NCBI GenBank assembly: GCA_014804655.1
Contig: JAAUZK010000019.1
Span: 152,747 to 216,746, forward strand
Direction of reading: 5' to 3'
DNA length: 64,000 nucleotides
Origin: Lachnospiraceae bacterium
Lineage (GTDB): Bacteria; Bacillota; Clostridia; Lachnospirales; Lachnospiraceae
Shown here piece after piece: positions 26,061-33,966 of this stretch; the stretch's first letter is position 1; each line of letters starts with the position of its first letter. Made by a program: the position numbers and the translations under genes. The notes beneath the pieces were generated by a model. The model ran no database searches and was not told where the DNA came from. It was given only the letters and a program-made list of their open reading frames with translations.

Positions 26061-26801
26061 TTGATAAGGGAAGTATTTACGAAGATTTACAATAGGATCA
26101 ACTGGCGGAACAGATCGGAAGCCATGACAACGGCGCTTGGAAAAACGCTGCTCAACAGGATGGATTACACGCTGGATGAACTGGACAGCAGGAGTACTGT
26201 GCTGAGCAGCTGTATTATTGAGCTGGACAACTCAAAATTGGAAGAGAGCGAAGCAAATGAACTTGTAAAGGACTGGCGGATGGATCTGTCAACGTACATT
26301 GTCACCGTAACAAAAAAGAACGGCACGAAGACCACGTTCGATCTTGGCAGTACATACATTGCAGAGATCAGGAAACAGGTACAAGCGGCGGCTTCCAGCG
26401 CAGGCACGGCAGGGCAGTACAAAAACGCTGCGCAGGCGTCAGCAGAGGCGGCGGCCAAATCCGAGACATCAGCAGGACAAGCCAGGAATGCTGCCGAGGG
26501 GTACGCGGTCAATGCACGATCGTGGTCGGACGGCGATACCGGAACACGGGAAGGGGAAGCAACAGACTGTGCGAAATATTATAGTGAACGGTCAAAGAAC
26601 AGTAGTGATATATCCAAATTGTATCTGGACAAGGTTGAACAGGCGGGGAATGAAGCAGTAGACAGAGTGAATGAAGCGGTACGGATGAACCTTCCTGCAT
26701 TCAGTATGGATTTTGAAACAGGACACCTGATGTACAGCGGAGGGCGGTTTATCTTTAAAATGGATGACGCAGGTCATATGAGATGGAGGACAGCAGTATG
26801 A
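26061..26801 (+). CDS. Tail fibre shaft / collar protein
   Basis: 246 residues with a TTG start after GAGGGATAACA. Helical start (MIREVFTKIYNRINWRNRSEAM), then an Ala/Ser-rich coiled segment (AASSAGTAGQ, ASAEAAAKSETSAG) of the type seen in fibre shafts, then a beta-strand end. Overlaps the tail-fibre gene by 4 bases. Probably links hub to the receptor-binding protein. Confidence 0.6.
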   Translation: MIREVFTKIYNRINWRNRSEAMTTALGKTLLNRMDYTLDELDSRSTVLSSCIIELDNSKLEESEANELVKDWRMDLSTYIVTVTKKNGTKTTFDLGSTYIAEIRKQVQAAASSAGTAGQYKNAAQASAEAAAKSETSAGQARNAAEGYAVNARSWSDGDTGTREGEATDCAKYYSERSKNSSDISKLYLDKVEQAGNEAVDRVNEAVRMNLPAFSMDFETGHLMYSGGRFIFKMDDAGHMRWRTAV

Positions 26802-27541
26802 GTGATACGGAAATGATTATGGGCGATGCAGGAAAAGCAATGCTGGTACCGCGTGGGCAATACAGCGATACGGAGACCTATGAGTATCTTGATTTTGTAT
26901 ACAGCGGTGACGCGTCATACGTCGCGAAAAAGCTGACAACAGGAAATCCACCGGCAGAAGATAATGAGTACTGGCAGTTACTGGCCAGAGGTGGCACTTT
27001 GACAGAAAACAGCGACGTGTCGAACACGACGGTGACGTTTAAAGAGGCAGAGCAAAGGATAAATATATTCAGCAAAGACAGCCTTTCCGTTATCGCAGGT
27101 AAAATAAAAAAGTGGTTTGCAGATCTTAAAACAGTAGCATTCTCGGGAAAGTATTCCGATCTGGAAGGCCGGCTGACCGTGACAAACAATGACCTTGCAA
27201 ATATGCCGGGGACAGCGTGGGATGCCGTCAGAGGAGCCGCGATCAGGAAGGATGTTGATAAGATAAACAGCGATTTAGATGGAATTAATCCGTCGAAGGC
27301 AAATTATGTAACATATGAAAATATAAATAAGATTTCGGATATCAATTTTGTGCGACAACATCCAGTAATATTTACTGGTGGTGTTCCTTATATGCCTAAC
27401 ATCGGAACATTTTATAACATCTTAACAATGATTTCAAAATCTTATGATGCCGCCAGTCAAATAGCGATCGGAGAGCTTGGCATCGCAATCAGATACCATA
27501 GCCATGATACAAACAAGTGGAGTGCCTGGACAAAATTATAA
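26798..27541 (+). CDS. Tail fibre / receptor-binding protein (current C-terminus)
   Basis: 247 residues from the ATG at 26798, with GGAGG 8 bases upstream; the ATG at 26783 lacks one. The N-terminus has a common fibre module (VPRGQYSDTETYEYLDFVYSGDASYVAKK...GNPPAEDNEYWQLLARGG). After residue 160 (codons reading NSDL) comes a distinct C-terminal tip ending HSHDTNKWSAWTKL. A 14-bp sequence within codons 155-160 recurs inverted at 27828-27841, and an oppositely oriented alternative tip gene fragment ends 1 base from this stop. Confidence 0.7.
   Translation: MSDTEMIMGDAGKAMLVPRGQYSDTETYEYLDFVYSGDASYVAKKLTTGNPPAEDNEYWQLLARGGTLTENSDVSNTTVTFKEAEQRINIFSKDSLSVIAGKIKKWFADLKTVAFSGKYSDLEGRLTVTNNDLANMPGTAWDAVRGAAIRKDVDKINSDLDGINPSKANYVTYENINKISDINFVRQHPVIFTGGVPYMPNIGTFYNILTMISKSYDAASQIAIGELGIAIRYHSHDTNKWSAWTKL
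27264..27277 (+). repeat. Left arm of 14-bp inverted repeat in the tail fibre gene
   Basis: TAAACAGCGATTTA, covering the codons for N-S-D-L of the fibre. The identical sequence on the minus strand is at 27828-27841. Candidate site for inversion. Confidence 0.7.
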
Positions 27542-27827
27542 ATTATTGATATGTGTCAAACAAAAAAGCTATTGCTTGCACGCTATTGGTAGACTCATAT
27601 TCTACATATAATTTTGTTCCCCGCGGAAACCAGTATGTTCTGACATTGCCAGCAGTACATGTAAATCCTACAGTAAATTCACCAGATGAACTGCATAGAT
27701 TCATTTTTATATTTTCCGCACCCCACGTATTCAGGTATATCATTCCGTCATATGGCATTGTGTAAATATTATTTAGGGAATTATACAATAGGAGATCGAC
27801 ATTAAATTTAATTGTTCTCTTGGATTT

Positions 27828-27841
27828 TAAATCGCTGTTTA
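27828..27841 (-). repeat. Right arm of 14-bp inverted repeat
   Basis: TAAATCGCTGTTTA on the plus strand, the exact complement of the left arm at 27264-27277. On the minus strand it reads NSDL in the frame of the headless cassette. The two arms bound a 578-bp segment that holds both alternative C-termini. Confidence 0.7.
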
Positions 27842-27871
27842 GTGAACTTATAATCTTATACTTTAAATCTG

Positions 27872-27900
27872 AAATAAGACCCGCAAAGGTCTTTATTTTT
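27872..27900 (+). terminator. Terminator after the tail-fibre region
   Basis: AATAAGACC pairs with GGTCTTTATT around a short loop, followed by TTTTTAT. It lies just outside the putative invertible segment, so it would end transcription in either orientation. Confidence 0.6.
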
Positions 27901-27924
27901 ATACAAAGAAAGGAGGTCATTATC

Positions 27925-28356
27925 ATGAGTAATGACAGAATCGTGCTGCTTGACGGCACTAATATTACATTGGAATCATCACAGGGAATGAATGCCCTGA
28001 ATGTACGCGCAGGGAGCATATCTGCAGCCTGTGCGCTCTGGGAAAAGTTTACGCCTGAGAAACTAAAGCAGGTAAACGTCATGAATCAGGATGATGTTAC
28101 AGTCGGAAAATATACCGACATGGTCTTGGATCATATCGAAGGCCGGGATAATGAGGACGGATCTGTACAGATCACATTTAGCCTGCGCAGTAAGACTGCA
28201 GAAGAACTCTTGACAGAGCGGATCATTGCGCTGGAAACAGGGCAGCAGGCACAGGACACGATGATCGAGGGGATGTCAGAAGAATTGACAAGTGCCCAGA
28301 TGGCGCTGACAGAGAACTATGAGATGCTGGAAGAGCTGTCAGGTACTAAAGCATGA
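27925..28356 (+). CDS. Phage protein with C-terminal coiled coil, tail region
   Basis: 143 residues; GAAAGGAGG 7 bases before the ATG. The N-terminal beta domain (RIVLLDGTNITLESSQGMNAL...ISAACALWEKFTPE, QITFSLRSKTAEELL) is followed by a helix with repeated Glu/Gln. Often found between fibre and holin genes in clostridial prophages; probably a minor tail component. Function unknown. Confidence 0.6.
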   Translation: MSNDRIVLLDGTNITLESSQGMNALNVRAGSISAACALWEKFTPEKLKQVNVMNQDDVTVGKYTDMVLDHIEGRDNEDGSVQITFSLRSKTAEELLTERIIALETGQQAQDTMIEGMSEELTSAQMALTENYEMLEELSGTKA

Positions 28357-28401
28357 TACTGATTAAGATATTGCTCTATTTTAGGAGAGGGGGTAAAGGA
28401 T

Positions 28402-28530
28402 ATGGCGGTTGTATATGCGATGCTTATCATCAAAGATAAGAAAACTTTCAGTTCTGTACCGAGCAAGCTGAAAGATCAGGTCAAAGAGATTCTGACAGAC
28501 ATGGACGTTCCGGAGCTGGCTACAGAGTAA
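28402..28530 (+). CDS. CD1375-family small phage protein
   Basis: 42 residues: MAVVYAMLIIKDKKTFSSVP...KEILTDMDVPELATE. It matches the short CD1375-type proteins (XkdX-like slot) found in Clostridium prophages after the tail genes. GGAGAGGGGG lies upstream. Role unknown. Confidence 0.65.
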   Translation: MAVVYAMLIIKDKKTFSSVPSKLKDQVKEILTDMDVPELATE

Positions 28531-28535
28531 AGGAC

Positions 28536-28575
28536 AATAATACCAGCTGTATGTAAGTGTGCAGCCGGTATTATT
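28536..28575 (+). terminator. Terminator-like hairpin before the lysis genes
   Basis: Arms AATAATACCAGCTG (28536-28549) and CAGCCGGTATTATT (28562-28575), one G-T pair. No long T run, so it may be a processing or stability element instead. Confidence 0.5.
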
Positions 28576-28605
28576 ACGAATATAGTGCAGAAAGGAATGA
28601 AGACA

Positions 28606-28947
28606 ATGATACTAGCTTATTTGCAGGCACACTGGGTAGAGTGGCTGTTTGCTGCTGCAATAGCTCTGTTAGGGTATATACAGAACCGGGCGGCAAAGCA
28701 GCTGAAGGAAGAAAAGAGAAAAAACGACGCTGTAATGCTTGGCGTACAGAGCCTTTTGCGGGAAAGCATTGTAGCAAATTATAACAAGTACCAGGATCGG
28801 GAATATTGCCCGATCTACGCAAAGGAATCTGTAAAGAAGGTATATGAGGCATACCACAATCTAGGTGGAAATGATGTGGCAACAAAGCTGTATCATACAC
28901 TGCTGGACATGCCGGAAGAGCCGAGAGAGGAGGGAGACAGAAAATGA
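28606..28947 (+). CDS. Phage membrane protein, holin-like region
   Basis: 113 residues from the ATG at 28606 (AAAGGA upstream; an ATG at 28597 is also possible). One N-terminal membrane helix (WLFAAAIALLGYIQN) and a long charged cytosolic part with YNKYQDREYCPIYAKESVKKVYEAYHNLGGNDVATKLY. This pattern is widespread in clostridial prophages next to lysis genes. Its stop overlaps the next start. Confidence 0.6.
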   Translation: MILAYLQAHWVEWLFAAAIALLGYIQNRAAKQLKEEKRKNDAVMLGVQSLLRESIVANYNKYQDREYCPIYAKESVKKVYEAYHNLGGNDVATKLYHTLLDMPEEPREEGDRK

Positions 28948-29060
28948 AGATGGCAATGGTTGTTGTCGGAACATTGTTGCTGATAGCTTGTGTTGTGGGT
29001 GGGGTAGCAACTGTCACGGTACTTAATGAGCTGGAGGGAATCGGGCATGGAGCAGGATAA
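28944..29060 (+). CDS. Very small prophage membrane protein
   Basis: 38 residues, starting within the upstream stop (AATGA). Almost all is one hydrophobic helix (MAMVVVGTLLLIACVVGGVA), followed by a short polar tail. Could be a small lysis accessory or an antiholin. Overlaps the next gene by 14 bases. Confidence 0.5.
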   Translation: MKMAMVVVGTLLLIACVVGGVATVTVLNELEGIGHGAG

Positions 29061-29379
29061 ACAAAGACCGCGCCGGTATCATACATACACGAAAAAGATG
29101 ATGACCCGGATCATCAATGTGGCGCTGGTTGATATGCAGTTTCCGTTTCTGCTCGCGCTTCTGGGCCGGGAACAGATCGCAGAGACTCTTGGCGGTCTAA
29201 TCGTGACGGAAATCATAGGCGTATTTCTGGTCTATTGCGTGAAATCCTTTACCGAGACAAGGGAAGAGCAGCGGGTGAGGTTAAAAGAGCAGTACATGTA
29301 TAACAACGAAACAGAAAATGGAGAGGTTGCACCGGTGCAACCGGAATATGAAGAGAACGGAGGAATTTATCGTGAATGA
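29047..29379 (+). CDS. Phage membrane protein with palindrome-encoded VAPVQP tail
   Basis: 110 residues; GGAGGG 8 bases upstream. Basic N-terminus, then two hydrophobic stretches (NVALVDMQFPFLLALLG, LIVTEIIGVFLVYCV), and a hydrophilic C-terminus containing VAPVQPE encoded by palindrome copy 5. Located before the LLH holin; may be a second holin or phage superinfection protein. No known domain. Confidence 0.5.
   Translation: MEQDKQRPRRYHTYTKKMMTRIINVALVDMQFPFLLALLGREQIAETLGGLIVTEIIGVFLVYCVKSFTETREEQRVRLKEQYMYNNETENGEVAPVQPEYEENGGIYRE
29326..29341. repeat. 16-bp perfect palindrome, copy 5 of 5
   Basis: GTTGCACCGGTGCAAC in the frame encoding VAPVQ, near the C-terminus of the small membrane protein. 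It is the third coding copy, all in the same frame. Confidence 0.85.
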
Positions 29380-29749
29380 AGTTTTATTTGAAATCTTAAA
29401 GGCAGCAGTTGTGCTGGTGGTAGTTATATTAGTAAGATATGCGGCACCGTACCTGCGCATGAAAGTAGAGGAAACGCAGTGCGCATGGATCATCAAGTGG
29501 GCGGAAATAGCAGTGAAATCTGCAGAGCAGACCATTACGGGAGACGGTTCCAACAAGGAGAAGAAAGCGATTGTCACAAAATTGCTTAAGAGCATGCTGA
29601 TCAAGAAGAATATCAGTATATCGGACGAACAGCTTGACAGCCTTATCGAAGCGGCAGTGTTTGAAATGAAACAGGGTAAATACCTTGAGCTGCCTTCGGC
29701 CATAGCGGTAGGTAGCCTGAGTAGTGCGGAAGGAGAGATATTAGTATGA
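29372..29749 (+). CDS. LLH-family holin
   Basis: 125 residues with a GTG start 8 bases downstream of GGAGG. N-terminal membrane helix (ILKAAVVLVVVILVRYAAPYL), then a long charged helix with WAEIAVKSAEQTITGDGSNKEKKAIVTKLL and ISDEQLDSLIEAAVFEMKQ, the pattern of the LLH holins. It forms a pore that releases or activates the endolysin. The endolysin gene overlaps its stop by 4 bases. Confidence 0.8.
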   Translation: MNEVLFEILKAAVVLVVVILVRYAAPYLRMKVEETQCAWIIKWAEIAVKSAEQTITGDGSNKEKKAIVTKLLKSMLIKKNISISDEQLDSLIEAAVFEMKQGKYLELPSAIAVGSLSSAEGEILV

Positions 29750-30387
29750 AGGCAGGGCAGGCAGGCATAGAACTGATCAAAAGATATGAAGGCTGCCGGC
29801 TGGATGCATATAAATGCCCAGCCGGAGTCTGGACCATCGGTTACGGACATACGGGAGATGTGAAGTCCGGACAAAAGATCACACAGGCACAGGCGGAAGC
29901 GATCCTGATCGCAGATCTGGAAAAGTTTGAAAAGAAGGTAAACATCTTTTATAATAAGTACAGATGGACCCAGAATGAGTTCGATGCGCTTGTATCTTTT
30001 GCATTTAACCTCGGGAGCATCGACCAGCTCACAGCCGGCGGCACAAGAAGCAGGGAAGTCATTGCGGAGAAGATGCTACTATATAATAAAGCGGGAGGCA
30101 AGGTCCTTTCAGGGCTGACACGGCGACGGCAGGAAGAGCGTGCATTATTCCTGTCGATCTCCGGCAGCAGTATTACAAACAAAAAACGCCATGTCCTGAA
30201 AGAAGGAGATAAAGGGTCAGATGTCAAAGAACTGCAGCAACTGTTAAATAAGAAAGGTTACCACCTTGTTTGTGATGGAATCTTCGGAAAGAAGACACTG
30301 GAGACAGTAAAAGCATTCCAGAGGGCAAACGGTTTGTCCGTTGATGGCGTTGCCGGCGATAAGACATGGGCGGCATTACAGCAATGA
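29746..30387 (+). CDS. Endolysin: GH24 lysozyme with peptidoglycan-binding domain
   Basis: 213 residues. N-terminal lysozyme domain: IKRYEGCRLDAYKCPAGVWTIGYGHT with catalytic Glu15 and the Asp/Thr pair, followed by QNEFDALVSFAFNLG and LLTRR-type segments. C-terminal peptidoglycan-binding domain from about residue 145 (LKEGDKGSDVKELQQLLNKKGY...DGIFGKKTLETVKAFQRANGLSVDGVAG). Cleaves the glycan chain at the end of infection. Last complete prophage gene before the chromosomal junction. Confidence 0.92.
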   Translation: MKAGQAGIELIKRYEGCRLDAYKCPAGVWTIGYGHTGDVKSGQKITQAQAEAILIADLEKFEKKVNIFYNKYRWTQNEFDALVSFAFNLGSIDQLTAGGTRSREVIAEKMLLYNKAGGKVLSGLTRRRQEERALFLSISGSSITNKKRHVLKEGDKGSDVKELQQLLNKKGYHLVCDGIFGKKTLETVKAFQRANGLSVDGVAGDKTWAALQQ

Positions 30388-30388
30388 A

Positions 30389-30886
30389 ACAGTATATTAC
30401 TTTCAATACTGTATTCAGATCGGCACGCCAATCATATGCATCGAGTCCGGCGTCGTGGAGGCGCTCGGATGGAACCAGTACGGCGGCTGGCGCATCGGCA
30501 TCCGCAGCTTCGACGGCAGCAGATACTATTATTATGCCCATCTGCGCCAGAATTACCCGTACGTGGAAGGGCTTGAGGAAGGCAGCGTAGTCACGGCGGG
30601 GGACGTGATCGGCTATATGGGGCACACCGGTTACAGCACGAAAGAAAATGTCAATAATATCGAGACAGTACATCTCCACTGGGGGCTTCAACTTATTTTC
30701 GATGAATCCCAGAAAGAAGGAAATAACGAGATCTGGGTGGACTGCTATGAGCTGACCAAATTCCTCTACCGCAATCGCAGTGAGGTGGCAAAAATCGAGG
30801 GCACAAAAGAGTGGAAACGTACCCGTGAAATGGCAGATCCCGAGGTAGAAAACCATTGCAAAAAGGATACCTCTATGCTACAATAG
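30389..30886 (+). pseudogene. 3' remnant of an M23 metallopeptidase gene, cut by the prophage
   Basis: Reading frame without a start directly after the endolysin. It encodes the C-terminal half of a LytM/M23 domain (GTPIICIESGVVEALGWNQYGGWRIGIRSFDG, YYYYAHLRQNYPY, GDVIGYMGHTGYS, HLHWGLQL) and about 55 further residues. The first zinc-binding HxxxD part expected upstream of GTPI is missing, so the prophage junction must lie near 30388-30420. The N-terminal half should be at the other end of the prophage, outside the window. Confidence 0.7.
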
Positions 30887-30979
30887 GAGAAGCGGACAAT
30901 GACAAAAAAATAACAATCGTTGTCACTCTGGAAAATCAAAGATCTATCTAACAATCATACCACAATGGAGGGAAAGAAG

Positions 30980-32167
30980 ATGGCAAAAAAAGTTGTTTTG
31001 GCAGGTGCTTGCCGTACGGCTATCGGTACTATGGGCGGAGGCTTAAGCACGACTCCGGCAGCAGAGCTTGGAGCAATCGTAATTAAGGAAGCGTTGAACA
31101 GAGCAGGAGTAGCGCCCGATCAGGTTGACCATGTTTACATGGGGTGCGTTATTCAGGCAGGACAGGGTCAGAACGTGGCTCGTCAGGCATCCATCAAAGC
31201 AGGACTTCCCAATGAGGTTCCGGCAGTTACCATCAACGTAGTGTGCGGTTCCGGTCTGAATTGTGTCAACATGGCAGCACAGATGATTCAGGCAGGCGAT
31301 GCCGATATCGTTGTAGCGGGCGGTATGGAGAACATGTCCATGGCTCCTTACGCTATGATGCAGGGACGTTACGGTTACAGAATGAATAACGGTACTCTGG
31401 TAGATACCATGGTAAACGATGCATTGTGGGATGCTTTTAATAACTATCATATGATCAAGACCGCAGACAATATCTGTGAAGAGTGGGGACTTACCCGTGA
31501 GGAACTCGATGAGTTCGCATTAAAGAGTCAGGCAAAGGCTGAGGCAGCTCAGAAGAGCGGCGCTTTTGACAAAGAGATCGTTCCTGTTATGGTTAAGAAG
31601 AAAAAAGAGATGGTTGAGTTCAAGGTTGATGAGGGACCGAGACCGGGTTCTACGATCGAAGGACTTCAGAAACTTCGTCCGATCAATCCCAACGGATTTG
31701 TTACGGCAGGTAACGCTTCCGGTATCAACGACGGTGCGGCAGCAATCGTTGTGATGAGTGAAGAGAAGGCAAAAGAATTAGGCGTTAAGCCGATGGCTAC
31801 TTTCGTAGCAGGCGCTCTTGCAGGATGCAGACCTGAGGTTATGGGTATCGGTCCTGTTCCGGCTACTAAGAAAGTTATGGAGAAGGCTGGCTACAAGATC
31901 GAAGACTTCGATATCATCGAGGCAAACGAGGCATTTGCAGCGCAGTCCGTAGCAGTAGGCAAAGAACTCGGTATCGATGTAGACAAGCAGCTTAACCCGA
32001 ACGGCGGCGCAATCGCACTAGGCCATCCGGTAGGAGCTTCCGGATGCCGTATCCTTGTAACTCTGCTTCATGAGATGGAAGCTAAGGACGCTAAGAAGGG
32101 TCTTGCGACACTGTGTATCGGCGGCGGTATGGGATGTGCTACTATCGTTGAGAAATACGAAGAGTAA
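30980..32167 (+). CDS. thl: Acetyl-CoA acetyltransferase (thiolase)
   Basis: 395 residues, GGAGGG before the ATG. Catalytic Cys89 in NVVCGSGLN, the C-terminal active-site blocks [20 protein letters not shown] and [10 protein letters not shown]. Condenses two acetyl-CoA to acetoacetyl-CoA, the first step to butyryl-CoA. First gene of the thl-crt-hbd-bcd-etfB-etfA operon. The 93-base upstream region follows the truncated peptidase gene; the promoter there is weak to recognise (TTGTCA at 30920, TCTATC at 30943). Confidence 0.95.
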   Translation: MAKKVVLAGACRTAIGTMGGGLSTTPAAELGAIVIKEALNRAGVAPDQVDHVYMGCVIQAGQGQNVARQASIKAGLPNEVPAVTINVVCGSGLNCVNMAAQMIQAGDADIVVAGGMENMSMAPYAMMQGRYGYRMNNGTLVDTMVNDALWDAFNNYHMIKTADNICEEWGLTREELDEFALKSQAKAEAAQKSGAFDKEIVPVMVKKKKEMVEFKVDEGPRPGSTIEGLQKLRPINPNGFVTAGNASGINDGAAAIVVMSEEKAKELGVKPMATFVAGALAGCRPEVMGIGPVPATKKVMEKAGYKIEDFDIIEANEAFAAQSVAVGKELGIDVDKQLNPNGGAIALGHPVGASGCRILVTLLHEMEAKDAKKGLATLCIGGGMGCATIVEKYEE

Positions 32168-32244
32168 TTCTAAGACAGTAAAATACACTGTCTAAGAATT
32201 ACTATAGCTTCGTATAGGAGAATGCCAAAATACGGGCATTCTCC
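32165..32244 (+). ncRNA. Paired hairpins between thl and crt
   Basis: Two hairpins in the 120-base spacer. Hairpin 1 (32165-32201): TAATTCTAAGACAGT with ACTGTCTAAGAATTA, loop AAAATAC. Hairpin 2 (32217-32244): GGAGAATGCC with GGCATTCTCC, loop AAAATACG. The loops are nearly identical, which is unusual. No T run follows, so RNA processing or stability is more likely than termination. Confidence 0.55.
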
Positions 32245-32287
32245 GCAAGATATAGATTTAAAACATATTTAGAAGGAGACATATACA

Positions 32288-33073
32288 ATGGAATTTGTAT
32301 TATATGAGGTAAAAGGACAGGTCGGTATTATTACGATCAACCGTGAGAAGGCTTTAAACGCTTTGAATTCTACCGTGCTGGACGAGCTGAATGAGACTCT
32401 GGACGGCGTGAATCTGGATGAAGTAAGATGCCTGATCTTAACAGGCGCAGGTCAGAAATCCTTCGTGGCAGGTGCGGACATCGGCGAGATGAGTACACTG
32501 ACCAAGGCAGAGGGCGAGGCCTTCGGTAAGAAGGGTAACGACGTGTTCCGTAAGTTAGAGACATTCCCGATTCCTGTCATTGCGGCAGTAAACGGCTTTG
32601 CATTGGGCGGCGGCTGCGAGATCTCCATGAGCTGTGATATCAGAATCTGTTCCGATAACGCGGTATTCGGTCAGCCTGAGGTTGGTCTCGGTATTACACC
32701 GGGATTCGGCGGCACACAGAGACTTGCAAGAATCGTTGGACCGGGCATGGCGAAGCAGATGATTTACACGGCAAGAAATATCAAGGCTGATGAGGCGCTT
32801 AGAATCGGTCTTGTAAACGCTGTATATCCGCAGGAAGAGTTGATGGCGGCTGCTGAAAAGATGGCAGCAGGCATTGCTAAGAATGCACCGATCGCTGTCC
32901 GCAACTGCAAGAAGGCAATCAATGACGGCTTAGAGGTTGGCATGGACGAGGCAATCGTGATCGAAGAGAAGCTGTTCGGTGACTGCTTCGAGACGGAAGA
33001 CCAGAAGTACGGTATGGCATTTTTCCTTGACAAGAATAAGGAGAAGGTGAAAGAGCCTTTTAAAAACAAATAA
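32288..33073 (+). CDS. crt: 3-hydroxybutyryl-CoA dehydratase (crotonase)
   Basis: 261 residues, AGAAGGAG upstream. Enoyl-CoA hydratase fold with GADIGEM oxyanion segment and FALGGGCEISMSCDIRI and GITPGFGGTQRLARIVG catalytic region containing the two glutamates expected. Converts 3-hydroxybutyryl-CoA to crotonyl-CoA. Normal length for clostridial Crt. Confidence 0.95.
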   Translation: MEFVLYEVKGQVGIITINREKALNALNSTVLDELNETLDGVNLDEVRCLILTGAGQKSFVAGADIGEMSTLTKAEGEAFGKKGNDVFRKLETFPIPVIAAVNGFALGGGCEISMSCDIRICSDNAVFGQPEVGLGITPGFGGTQRLARIVGPGMAKQMIYTARNIKADEALRIGLVNAVYPQEELMAAAEKMAAGIAKNAPIAVRNCKKAINDGLEVGMDEAIVIEEKLFGDCFETEDQKYGMAFFLDKNKEKVKEPFKNK

Positions 33074-33099
33074 TATTAAATAAATAAGGAGGACTTACA

Positions 33100-33939
33100 A
33101 TGAAAGTAGGTATTATCGGTGCAGGAACAATGGGTTCCGGTATTGCACAGGCATTCGCTATGACAGACGGATATGAAGTTTGCCTTTGCGATATCAAAGA
33201 AGAGTACGCAGAGGGCGGCAAGGCGAAGATTCAGAAGAACATGAATTTCCTTGTCGGCAAAGAGAAGATCACACAGGAAAAAGCTGACGAGATCATGGGT
33301 AAGATCACAACCGGCTTAAACGGCATCTGTACAGAATGCGACCTGATCATAGAGGTTGCTCTTGAGAAAATGGAAATCAAGCAGTCTATCTTTAAAGAGC
33401 TGATGGGTATCGTTAAGAAAGACTGTATGTTTGCTTCCAACACATCATCTCTTTCCATCACCAAGATCGGAGAAGGTTTAGACAGACCGATGATCGGTAT
33501 GCACTTCTTCAATCCTGCTGACAGAATGAAACTGGTAGAGGTTATCAGAGGCGAGAATACTCCTCAGGAGATGGTAGACAAGATCACGGCTATCGCTACA
33601 GAGATCGGTAAGACTCCCGTACAGGTTAAGGAAGCTCCCGGTTTCGTTGTAAACAGAATTCTGATCCCGATGATCAACGAGGCGATCGGTGTACTGGATG
33701 CGGGCACGGCTTCCGCAGAAGACATCGATGTTGCTATGCAGCTCGGTGCTTCTCATCCGATGGGACCGCTTCACTTGGGCGATCTGATCGGTCTGGATAT
33801 CTGCCTTGCGATCATGGAAGTTCTCTACAATGAGACTAAGGATGAGAAATATGCTCCGCAGCCGCTTCTCAAGAAGATGGTTGAAGAGAAGAAACTCGGC
33901 AGAAAGACCGGCGTAGGATTTTTTGACTATTCTAAATAA
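33100..33939 (+). CDS. hbd: 3-hydroxybutyryl-CoA dehydrogenase
   Basis: 279 residues, AAGGAGGAC upstream. N-terminal Rossmann motif GAGTMGSGIAQAFA, catalytic His in MHFFNPADRMKLVEV, Asn in PGFVVNRILIPMINEAI and helical dimer domain. Reduces acetoacetyl-CoA with NAD(P)H. Sits 26 bases after crt. Confidence 0.95.
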   Translation: MKVGIIGAGTMGSGIAQAFAMTDGYEVCLCDIKEEYAEGGKAKIQKNMNFLVGKEKITQEKADEIMGKITTGLNGICTECDLIIEVALEKMEIKQSIFKELMGIVKKDCMFASNTSSLSITKIGEGLDRPMIGMHFFNPADRMKLVEVIRGENTPQEMVDKITAIATEIGKTPVQVKEAPGFVVNRILIPMINEAIGVLDAGTASAEDIDVAMQLGASHPMGPLHLGDLIGLDICLAIMEVLYNETKDEKYAPQPLLKKMVEEKKLGRKTGVGFFDYSK

Positions 33940-33966
33940 TAAATAAACATGGAGGAATAAAAAATC

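Larger units (their letters stand above)
27543..27905 (-). pseudogene. Headless, inverted tail-fibre C-terminal cassette
   Basis: Minus-strand reading frame with no plausible start: it continues beyond 27905 only as antisense of the next gene. It encodes about 95 residues after the 14-bp site (IYTMPYDGMIYLNTWGAENI, FTCTAGNVRTYWFPRGTKLYVEYES, AFLFDTYQ), a beta-rich sequence like a fibre tip. Its stop lies one base from the stop of the forward fibre gene. Joined at the 14-bp repeat it would extend the fibre N-terminus in frame to give a 254-residue protein versus the present 247. Confidence 0.7.

Noticed and set aside
27906..28082. Further minus-strand reading frame continuing the headless tail-fibre fragment
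   Set aside because: It is antisense to the well-supported gene at 27925-28356 and has no ribosome binding site, so I did not treat it as part of a complete gene.
30389..30886. M23 domain as an additional phage lysis gene
   Set aside because: It has no start and lacks the first zinc-binding residues; a truncated chromosomal gene at the prophage end explains it better.
30887..30979. Rex operator (TTGTTAA type) before thl
   Set aside because: The gap contains AACAATCGTTGT-like bases but no match to the full Rex palindrome.
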